Shown: positions 23,356 to 31,954 of the stretch, piece by piece
Layout: each line of letters begins with the position of its first letter
Position numbering within the stretch: position 1 is the first letter of the stretch
Source of the DNA: Adineta vaga
Taxonomy: Eukaryota > Rotifera
DNA: 64,000 nt
NCBI GenBank assembly: GCA_021613535.1
Contig: CP075495.1
Span: forward strand, 13,206,001 to 13,270,000
Direction: 5' to 3'
Made by a program: the position numbers and the translations under genes
Notes under the pieces: generated by a model
The model's database searches: none
What the model saw: only the letters and a program-made list of their open reading frames with translations
Told to the model about the DNA's origin: nothing

Positions 23356-23666
23356 TGTGAATTTTGTTGCTTTGAAATTTTAATTGATGATGTTTTTTGA
23401 ATATAAGATGGATATGTTTGTGATGGTAATGGATTATCATTAGTTTTAATTGATATTTGACGAGAAATACGTGAAGTATTACGACGTCGATTATTAACAG
23501 GTGAATGAGCATTTGCTGATGGGATTAATCGATCAAAAAATGTCGAAATTGGAAGTGACGGATTTGTATCAGATGTTGAAGATGTTGTTGATGAAGATGA
23601 TGTTGAAGTATTTGTATGAAAGAAATTTGTTAATTTATGATACAATGTTCCTATACTTTTATCCAT
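23356..23666 (-). CDS. Tdc: Alternative first coding exon for tyrosine decarboxylase
   Basis: A minus-strand open segment of 103 codons begins MDKSIGTLYHKLTNFF and is Ser/Thr/Asn-rich and basic. It ends at a GTAAGA donor in phase 2. Splicing directly to the exon that begins with VDQERKKDQ keeps the frame, exactly as the downstream MIEVTQ exon does. Splicing into the MIEVTQ exon itself would not keep frame. It is therefore best read as an alternative N-terminus. A separate small gene is possible. Confidence 0.5.
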
Positions 23667-24534
23667 GTTTATCCTCTAAATGATGTTCAATGAATGATTA
23701 GAAGATTTCTTCTCTATGTCTCTTCGTTGTTTTTTTAGAAAACATAGTTCTGATTACCAATAACCTTCGTTAGCTTTTCTTTTTTTTCTCTCTTTCTATT
23801 GTATGTTTTACATAGACAGGTACTTGAACATTTTTCCTCTTCTTCTTCTTATCATCATCATCAATAAAATAGTGCCATATTGGTATTATATGAGAGAAAT
23901 AAGTACAAAGGAAAATTTGTCTTGTGAAAAAACGCGTCCAATGATGATTTACGATCGTGATTGACGTTGAGAAAAAACGAGTATGAACGAAGTAATGACA
24001 TGTTGAACATAGAGATATAGTACTTTTTTTATGAATTTAGTGCCCCGGTAAACGTTGTAGTACCGGGTAAATAGACAAATTCGATGAAATACACATAAAG
24101 AAAAAAAATTATATTTGTCCAACAATTTTCTCCCGCCTACTAAAGTTTATATTTATGTATATTGCTAGGTCGTTTTTCTTTTCATTTCAATCATTGAATC
24201 TTAAACGAACAACTTCCGCAATAGATTTGTTGTTGGTGACGGAAATAACTTGTTCAATCGACTAAAAAGTGATGTGAACAGAAAAGGATCCAATCAAAAG
24301 TTTTTGATGATCGCTTGCAAAAACAATCTTGATCTAACAGGGTTATGTAGAGATACTATGTAACATGAAGAATCTTTTTTTTCTTGATTTTGCGAAAGTC
24401 AAATGAAAAACAAGACTGAAGTATTTATATATATTTATCGGTTGAATTATTTTTATTAAAATTCTACTGTAACAAAAGAATTAGAATATAAAAATCAAAT
24501 AATGCACAGATTTGAAAAAGATAGGATGTAGAAT
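23667..24534. other. Intergenic, no gene seen
   Basis: AT-rich spacer between tyrosine decarboxylase and the ankyrin-ART gene. It includes a small GC-rich hairpin: CCCGGTA at 24044-24050 and TACCGGG at 24061-24067 around a 10-nt loop. It may be the promoter region for the decarboxylase. Confidence 0.5.
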
Positions 24535-25640
24535 CTATGTAGGATTTGGTCCACATTCGACCAATTCGATTTCTCGTAACAAATATTCTTTTCCTTCCCA
24601 CGTGTGTTTTACGTCTCTAACATCTGTTATTTGGAAAGCAACAAATGGTACGATCAAAACTTCGTTTTCTTCTGGAAAATTACTAACTGATTCGATAGAA
24701 AGACTTGAACGAGGATTAGAAACCTTGTATTCACAAATAACCGATAGGCGATTATCGTTTTATGGATATCGGAAAATCCAATATATATTTCGGCAATTTC
24801 ACGCCGTGTGGAAGTTGAGAGAAACGATCGAGTTATTACAACCTTATTTTTTCCATATTGCTCCAGGTCATCTTCGAGTAATTTCATGCCACGAAATGTA
24901 GTTGAAGCATATTGATAATCGCGAAAAACTCTATGATTAATAAGAAGTGAAGCATATATATATTGGCCAAGATCTTTTGGTGGTTCATTATCCGGATAAT
25001 CTAATCGTGTGCTAACAAAACGAAAATCTGATCCTAATTTAGCCAGATCCTCATTTAGTTTTGAGCAAAAGAGTGAAGTGCCTGTGTAAATATTAACTAA
25101 ATACAGTGGCTCGCCCTCATCAATTGCATAGTCGAGGTAGGTTTTTACTTCATCTCGACATTTTTCAGTATTGAATGTCATCTTTTCCACGTAGTTATTT
25201 AGAATTTCTTCCAAAAGTTCGTTAAGTGGTACTTTTGTAATCCATCGTTTCATATGTTCATGATTTTCAAATGCAATTCGATAAGCATTACGATATGTAT
25301 CGATCCATTCAATTTCAGGCGTATCACCAACATAATGATTGTCGGTTGCAGTTTGCGATGGTCGATAAGCCGCTTGAAAAATCGCCTTAATTTCATCATT
25401 CGGTATCATCTGATCTGCAAGTTTTCCTTCATTGTTCTCTACTGCTCGATTTGAATGGTAACGTAACAACAGACGAACAATTTCTGCATGACCATGTAAT
25501 GTTGCAATATGTAAAGCTGTGTTGCCTTGATCATCTAATGGAGTATTAATTTCTGAGAAAATCAAATTTTCTCGAAAAGTTTTATAATCATTGCTAGAAC
25601 ATGCATCATATAATAACGTTTTAAATTTTTCGTCGAGCAT
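24535..25640 (-). pseudogene. Ankyrin plus ADP-ribosyltransferase gene with a frameshift
   Basis: An intronless minus-strand frame starts at 25640. It encodes ankyrin repeats (GNTALHIATLHGHAEIVRLLL) and then an R-S-ExE-type mono-ADP-ribosyltransferase domain: FRGM for the Arg motif and RSFLSTSTRR for the Ser motif. The open frame runs on to a stop at 24654, but from about 24735 it no longer resembles the family. The matching sequence continues in the next frame, including the PEENEVLI segment that carries the glutamate motif, to a stop at 24535. No intron of reasonable size explains the change, so a 1-nt insertion (or 2-nt loss) has separated the catalytic Glu from the rest. It is either a recent pseudogene or an assembly error. 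Bdelloids carry many genes of this class; substrate and role are unknown. Confidence 0.68.
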
Positions 25641-25880
25641 GATGTAGTGTTGTTATGGTATTTTTCTTTAAATGTAAAAAAAAAATAAATGAGTCGTTTC
25701 TTTTCTTTGCGTTCGGTTTGAAACTTCAACAGAATACTTGTTTTTCATTACACGCATGGTTTTATTCTGTATTCTCGTCATTGATGAAGTATCAGAATAG
25801 TTTGATAAGATGTCACTATTCGACAGAGTTGTCTTACAAATACTATGAGTAATTCAATCTTAAATTATAGATACGTGTGT

Positions 25881-25929
25881 TTTAAACAAGTATTTTTTTA
25901 CACCGTGGTGTAGATCTAACTTGTTTAAA
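25881..25929. repeat. Nested palindrome
   Basis: TTTAAACAAGT at 25881-25891 and its exact complement ACTTGTTTAAA at 25919-25929 enclose a second small stem, ACACC-GT-GGTGT. The outer arms are 11 bp, all perfect. Confidence 0.75.
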
Positions 25930-26273
25930 TTAAGCTACTTTGATCCGTTTTGAGTAGAGTGTTAATTTATGTCAAAGGACAATAAATCAATTTATACTGC
26001 ATTTCAAAGCTGAAACCACCGATTTCAGAATATGTTGGGGGGTTTCCACATGTTTTTATGAGACGTTTCGTCCTCGTGCTACATCGAATAATTTCTAACT
26101 TAACATCATGATGATCACCCTACTTCGCTACACGAAGCCATGGGCCTTTCAGTTATTAACACCAAGAAAATATATACATTCGTTTACTATGTTATCTCAT
26201 TATCAAATGTGCACTGCAAGATCTCTTCCTTTTGTTTGTCAGTGGAAGTTTATAATTTTTTTTTGTGGTTATT

Positions 26274-26583
26274 ATCAGAGATGGACAAGTCAAGTCAAGT
26301 CCAAAAATATACCGCGTAAAAATCTTTCAAGCACTTCAATTTTGCTTTCTAGTTCGAAAATGTAACAGGAAAATAAAACCAAAATCAATAATTTTTTCCT
26401 CATAGTAGATGTATCTTGAAATAAAGACAGGATTCGGATACGTTGGAAGTCTTTTTCAGTTTTGATAGGTTATCTGACTTTCCCATCAATCAATTTTAAT
26501 GTGACTTGACTTGGAATTTTTTGAATCGGCTACGACTAGACTTGATTTGAGGCAAAAAAGGCGCTGACTTGTTCACCTCTGAT
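26274..26583. mobile_element. Non-autonomous DNA transposon candidate, hAT-like ends
   Basis: Terminal inverted repeats of 19 nt (26274-26292 and 26565-26583) match at 17 of 19 positions. The left copy reads ATCAGAGATGGACAAGTCA. The 310-nt interior has no coding capacity and carries further CAAGTC-type repeats near both ends. CAGRG-type ends are common in hAT elements. I could not find an 8-bp target duplication, so the class is tentative and the copy is probably old. Confidence 0.5.
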
Positions 26584-26668
26584 CTCCAGTGATCAAACAT
26601 ACAATGGTCTATTATATTTCAATCTGAATTTAGAGAAAAAAAATAGGCTTTATTTCGAACCGAAAGTA

Positions 26669-26880
26669 AGGAACTAAGGGGACTAACGACGCTGCGAAGC
26701 TGATAAAATGGTTCAATACGAATGAGAATGAAATTTCTTCGACGAAGAAATTAGGATGTATATGAATTTATGAAAGTTTTTTTTACTACAACCTTCGGAT
26801 TTATCGATGACGTTGTTATATTCTGTTGATAATTACAAGTTTTGTTGATCCCCTTAGCTCCCTTAGTCCCCTTAGTTCCT
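26669..26880. repeat. Inverted-repeat element, 17-bp perfect arms
   Basis: AGGAACTAAGGGGACTA at 26669-26685 is exactly complemented at 26864-26880. The right arm is preceded by a partial tandem copy (CCCCTTAGCTCCCTTAG). The 212-nt span has no coding capacity. It is probably a MITE-type element or remnant. Confidence 0.5.
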
Positions 26881-27942
26881 GTAATTATCTAGAAGTTCAA
26901 ATAATTACAAGGGTGATGAGGGTAGTATCTGATTGAGGGTGAATGTATTGCTTTTAATTCAAAAGACTATTCTTAGGAAAGTTAATATTTCTTGGCATAT
27001 TCATTGTGAAAGATGTTGATGTGTTAGTTCTCTTAATTCTCGTTCTAAATATATGTACGAGGGTCAGTTATTTTCCAAATTTCAATTTGAAATTTAAAAG
27101 ACCATAGATTCTGATCAAATCATGGTGTTTTGTCTTTGGAACGTTGTTAAAGCTAGCTGTTCACTTTGATTCCTGATTTAAATCATCGAGTATTCGTCGG
27201 ACAAACCATCAGTTTTGTGGCTCATTCTCTATTTTGAAAAAGTTTAGTATGTAGTTATTTGTTTAGTCAACACGTTCAAAATGTTTCAAAGCACCGGCTT
27301 CAAGGTATCGCTATCGCTGGGTTAGTAAGTTTGTGACATCTATAATTCATCGTCGTTGAGTTTAATTGCAAGTAACCATTCATATCCATAGAGTCTACTA
27401 TATCCAATTGGTACTTAGAAGACTCTGTAAGTACACTTCCGTTTGAAAATTTGAAGGGTATTAAAAGATTTGGAGTTCTAGCTTTCTCACGAATTGAAAA
27501 AACGTTTGAGCAATCTTAATCCATCTCAAACATGTGGCAGTAGAAAAAATCCATTTCGATCGTAATTAGTAAGATTTTATCCAACAGAATATGATCATAT
27601 AGGACTGATAAATCTGACAAATGTATTTATGCTAAAGTATGATTCGTAGACCAATGATTTTTGTCGCTATATGTCTGCCATAGCTTTCCTCGAGTTTAGG
27701 TAGGATGTATATAACATAGAATTGGTTTAAGCAATGATAAGAAGAGAGAAGTCCGACTTGATATTTTTGATGGATTCTAATAGTGCCTTGTATTGTACGA
27801 AAGGTGACACCTATATCATGTAAGAAAATGAGAACGATGTCTCTTCCTGTACAGAATATTATAACAGATTAAAAATAGCTTAACAACACGAATTGCTTTT
27901 ATACTTTGTTGTTTTAGTTCTGTGAATAAAAGTTGATATTTT

Positions 27943-29670
27943 ATGGCGTCTTGTTATGATCTGGCTGAGAACTACGTTGTCCAACAGAATAATGAGAACT
28001 GCGAACAAAAAGATGCAACTAAGAAAAGAATATTCATTCCTACTATTGGAACATTAGGAGATGTGAAACCTTTCTTAATTCTTGCTCAAGAACTCAAGAA
28101 GCGTGGATATCTCGTTAGAATGGCGGTACACAAACGTTTTCAAGATATTGTGACAGCTGCTGGTACGTGTCCTTTAGCATTCATTTGATAAAGTAAAAAC
28201 ATATATTTCAAGGAAAAATTTCATAACGTTCAATGCTATAATCCGATCGATCAAAAATAGGAGTAAAAATTTGATTTTTTTCATGTAATTTGCAAAGAAA
28301 AATAACAAAATCTCAGTGAAAACTTGTTTTTTTTCTTTACAAATATAGGAGAAAAAATCAAATGTGTTACTCCTATTTTTAATTGATTGAATTATAGAAT
28401 TCGACGTTTTTGGATTTTTACAGAGCTATAGATTCAATTACTATCAGGTTTGCAACGAGCTAATTATTGTTTGCTTGTTTAAGGCATTGATACGATCGAG
28501 ATGGGAGGTGACATGGAACTAGTCTTATCATCAACACCCGAAGGCATGGACCTACGAAGAAATCCCAGTCTTTTCAAAATAAGTGCTCTTAAAACTGTGT
28601 ATTCTCTCATGTTCGAAGATTGGTTTAAGACAATTTTATCCGCATTGGGAGATACTGATCTGATAGTTCTTTCAGTTGGATCCTTGCTGGCTGGATTAAG
28701 TTGCTTGGACAAGTTCCCAAATGTAAAAGCTATTGCCATATATACTTTTCCGATCTCAAAAACAGCAAAGTTTTCTCCACCTGGTATTGGTAGTGACAGT
28801 GAAAGTTTGTTCAGTTGGATAAATGCATTAAAATGGAAGATGTTTCGGCATGCTTCGCTTGGTATGCATTCGAGTAAAGTTAACCATCTCCGTGCGGATA
28901 TTGGTTTACCACCGCTGACAATTGATCATGATCAAATGATTGAGCACATTTTTCATAAACCTCTGAAAGCTGCGACAATTTATTCGAAATACTTACTCCC
29001 ACGTCCATCGGACTGGCAAGCGAATGAATATATGGTAGGGCCGATTCTTGACGAAATCGATGATCAATTTGAACCATCAACTACCATCATGGATTTTCTG
29101 AACAAGTGGAAAAACGAAAAGATTATTTACGTTGGTTTGGGATCGATGCTGGGCGTGATGTTAAACGTAGATGAGCAGATTAAATTTCTAAACGATATTC
29201 AATCAGCGATTTTGAACAACAATTGTTGCGCACTTATTTCGTTAATTGGTTCGGAGGTTTCGGATTCTCAGAAGTTTATCAACGATGAGCGTGTGCTATA
29301 TTTACGTCAAAGTGTGCCTCATAGCTGGCTATTCTCAAAAATATCGGCGGCGATACATCATGGTGGTGCTGGTACTACTCACATTAGCATACGATACGGT
29401 CTACCTACGTTTATATTGCCTATAGCAGCTGATCAACCATTTAATGGTGATAGAATCTTTATCAATAAGCTAGGACCGAAGCCAATCCCGGTGCGACAAA
29501 CCAACCAAAAGAATCTTACGGCAGCTATTCATGATTTGACAAGTAAATACTATAACATATATGCGATGAATGCTCAACGAGTCGGTGAACTGATTAAAAA
29601 AGAAGATGGACTTGGACATTGTATTAGACTTATCGAAGCGGAACTGAACAATACAGATTTCTACCACTAA
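27943..29670 (+). CDS. Glycosyltransferase, GT1/sterol-glucosyltransferase type (468 aa)
   Basis: Two exons (27943-28162 and 28484-29670) give 468 residues. The N-terminal fold contains RIFIPTIGTLGDVKPFLILA, the nucleotide-sugar glycosyltransferase start typical of the MurG/YjiC/sterol 3-beta-glucosyltransferase branch. The donor-binding region is SAAIHHGGAGTTHISIRYG followed by PIAADQPFNGDRI, with the HHGGAGTT and D-Q residues of that group. Animal UGTs normally have a signal peptide, a C-terminal membrane span and a different signature; none is seen here, so bacterial or fungal ancestry is plausible. Such genes are common acquired genes in bdelloids. The acceptor substrate is unknown. The single intron is 321 nt and contains an inverted-repeat insert. 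The C-terminus ends soon after the fold, suggesting a soluble enzyme. Confidence 0.85.
28253..28380. mobile_element. MITE-like insert in the glycosyltransferase intron
   Basis: Arms at 28253-28280 and 28352-28380 are inverted copies: 14 identical bases (AAAAATAGGAGTAA), a short mismatch, then 12 identical (ATTTGATTTTTT). The 128-nt unit lies wholly inside the intron and explains part of its unusual length. Confidence 0.5.
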
Positions 29671-29822
29671 GATCTGATGGCAATATAGTTCTATTGTAAT
29701 CTTAACTTGATAGAGACTGTCAAACATTCGCTGTATACATGGACACCGATTTTAGATCTAGTAGAGAGAAACACACACACTGAACATGATATGTATATAT
29801 ATATATAGATGTGTATAATATA
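29671..29822. other. 3' flank of the glycosyltransferase
   Basis: AT-rich sequence with CA and TA microsatellites (29770-29805). No gene seen. Confidence 0.6.
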
Positions 29823-30104
29823 GTGCCGCCATGGTTGAGTGGTTACGTTGTTCAAACCTCAGTAATATCATCCATGGAATGACCCTGGACAAGTCGTTAA
29901 CGGCTAAGTTGTCTAAAATGACTCGTGCCACATGCGTCATTCGTATTGACTACACGCTTAGTCAGTATGTTGGACGGAAGAGAGTGCAGATGCCGCCGTC
30001 CGTAAAAAGAAAAAGACGGTAGAACCCGGCTGCATGTGGAAAAAATAAATAATAACCGCGGCCGGCCCCTACGGGCGTTAAGCCTATGGGACGTTATTAT
30101 TATA
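29823..30104 (+). mobile_element. SINE-like retroposed element candidate
   Basis: About 280 nt, clearly more GC-rich than its surroundings. It starts GCCGCCATGG and holds a very good RNA polymerase III A box, TGGTTGAGTGG, at 29832-29842. A weak B-box-like GTTCAAACC follows unusually closely. The 3' end has a GGCCGGCCCC motif and a TTATTAT tail. A 9-nt direct repeat TATAATATA flanks it (29814-29822 and 30105-30113), but in AT-rich sequence this is weak support for a target duplication. It does not fold as a complete tRNA that I can recognise. Confidence 0.4.
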
Positions 30105-30113
30105 TATAATATA

Positions 30114-30248
30114 CGTCTATGTACGTTTTATGTTTGATTTACTCATGAAAGTCAACTTTTCGTTTTGACACAAGAAAAAAATCTTATTAATAAACTAACA
30201 TTAAGCAAAATACTATATTTCGTAAAAGATAACAATACTTTTTATCTA
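30114..30248. other. Short spacer
   Basis: AT-rich, with no feature seen. Confidence 0.5.
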
Positions 30249-30947
30249 TTCTATATATATAAGGAAGAAAGTTTGTCTGTCTGTTCGCTATGCATTCAGT
30301 AACTGTAATAGCTAATGTCACCAAACTTTCCTCAATGCTTCTTTAGGTCCACAGGAAGGTCGACATGAAGTTAGAATAGTCAATGAAGAGTGGGAGTGGG
30401 GCGTTGTTGTCTGCATCCAAGATGAACAACTTCAATGCCTGGGTTGGGTTCTCAAAAAAATGAATCTAGAGTGAAATTACTACTCTAATTGTATGGCGTA
30501 AGTGAAGTTTATAAATTAGAGAATGACTTGCAGCGAGCGTCTGAGAATAGGCAGATCTACCGTGGGACTGGAGTTGCAGCGGGACAATAGGAGTGGATCT
30601 AAAAGGAACAGAGCTGTATGTCGTATGCACAGCGGGACAAGACCAGTAGGAAAGAACTAATAAAGAGATGCGGAAAGTTCTGAAAAAAAGACCTGATGCA
30701 TGACGTGAAAAGGGATATAGGAGGGTTTCAGTACGGAGGAGAAAGACATGTGGAAGACAGGTAACTTGCGCTGAGTGGCGACCTGAAGGATTACAGTAGC
30801 TAAGGCAGGGCAGGAGAGGAGAGTGTGAGAGTTTTTTGATACACGACGGGTAAATACCAACGGAGAGGTCCAATGGGTGATGAGAAAAGCACTATTGTAG
30901 ATGAAAAATGTAAATTGTGTCCTATCTGCAGCGGGTATCTCCGCTAG
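30249..30947 (+). mobile_element. Non-autonomous Helitron-like element candidate
   Basis: The left end, TTCTATATATATAAGGAAG followed by GTTTGTCTGTCTGTTCGC, resembles the 5' ends of several animal Helitrons. The right end has a small hairpin, AGCGG-GTATCT-CCGCT, terminating at CTAG before a T, as Helitron 3' ends do. The interior of about 700 nt has no rolling-circle or helicase coding. Frames on the minus strand here look random. The call rests on end motifs alone. Confidence 0.4.
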
Positions 30948-31233
30948 TAGTTACTTAAAAGTAAAATATATTATGTGCAATAATACACATTATAAAAGGT
31001 ATAGACTCCATCACGAATGAACATCAAATATAAAGGTTAACCTGAGGATAATTTAATTGCGAGTTAAAAAGCAATTTTTCTACTTAATGATTTACTTATA
31101 ATCAAGAAATAACTTCGTGAATACAATAATGATTATTTTTAGACAATTTACTGAGTTGATATATTACATCGTTTTACAGCACAATAGATAGTACCTCTAT
31201 ATCACAAAATATTTTTTGCTCAATACATGTTGT
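30948..31233. other. Spacer, nothing seen
   Basis: AT-rich, with no reading frame or repeat of note. Confidence 0.5.
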
Positions 31234-31437
31234 TTATCTAATGACTATATTCTTTATTTTGAAGAAAAATAAAAATAAAATAATACCACTATTATTAACA
31301 CCTATGAGATAATAAAGTACATCAATATTGTTCGAGTTTTTAAAAATAATCAAAAGAATTTCATCAGATAAATCATCTAAATGAATAGATGATGAATGAA
31401 TGAATGACATGATTTTTTTTCTCATGTTACTCGTCAC
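31234..31437 (-). pseudogene. F-box protein fragment
   Basis: A minus-strand frame of 67 codons contains HLDDLSDEILLIIF and NNIDVLYYLIGVNN, the start of an F-box domain of the type seen in bdelloid F-box genes. After about 48 residues it degenerates into Phe/Lys-rich translation and stops. No downstream leucine-rich or other domain is found. It is probably a truncated copy, possibly clipped by a nearby insertion. Confidence 0.55.
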
Positions 31438-31954
31438 AAGAAGATGATTAAAATGTGAATTAACGAATTATACTGCTTAATTTAATTTTAATATTAAAAC
31501 ACATTTCCAGTGTATTTAGAGCTTTGAGGATGGGTGTAAGTGAGAATTCAAAGTTCGGACGATTATATTTCCGATATGTCCTCACTCTCATATCAAAACC
31601 CACACTCACCCTCAAGATCTACTCATTAACAGTCGAAAAGAAATAGATAACTTCTCGAAAATAATATTTGTTATCAAGTTCTATGCCAAGGAATTGTTAT
31701 ATACGGATCTGAACCAATGGTATCTACATCAATTAAAAAAGTACCGTCTACTTGTGCAGTAAACAACAAAGAAAGGGTGATGTTCTCCAAAGCAATTTTA
31801 AGACGAAGTTTAAAATGAATAAATCATCAATGAATGAGTATAACTATTTGAATAATTTAAAAAATTCACACATCTTTTATTTGTTATATCTAAGGAAAAA
31901 GACGCATTCGAACTAAAACAGGAAGTATATAAAAATCAAAACCGATCCGATTAT
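31438..31954. other. Spacer with a weak inverted repeat
   Basis: Contains an imperfect inverted repeat, TTGAGGATGGGTGTAAGT near 31524 against 31598-31615 (about 14 of 18 matching), enclosing about 56 nt. No gene seen. Confidence 0.4.

Larger units (their letters stand above)
25641..27942. other. Intergenic accessory stretch with inverted-repeat elements
   Basis: 2.3 kb without a supportable gene. It contains three separate inverted-repeat structures, annotated individually, and otherwise shows no conserved reading frame. Confidence 0.55.

Noticed and set aside
29823-29905. Possible tRNA gene
   Set aside because: Good A box, but no correctly spaced B box and no cloverleaf that I could draw; treated as a SINE-like element instead.
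30466-30873. Minus-strand frame of 135 codons
   Set aside because: Lies within the Helitron-like unit; sequence looks random with many Ser/Leu/His and no domain.
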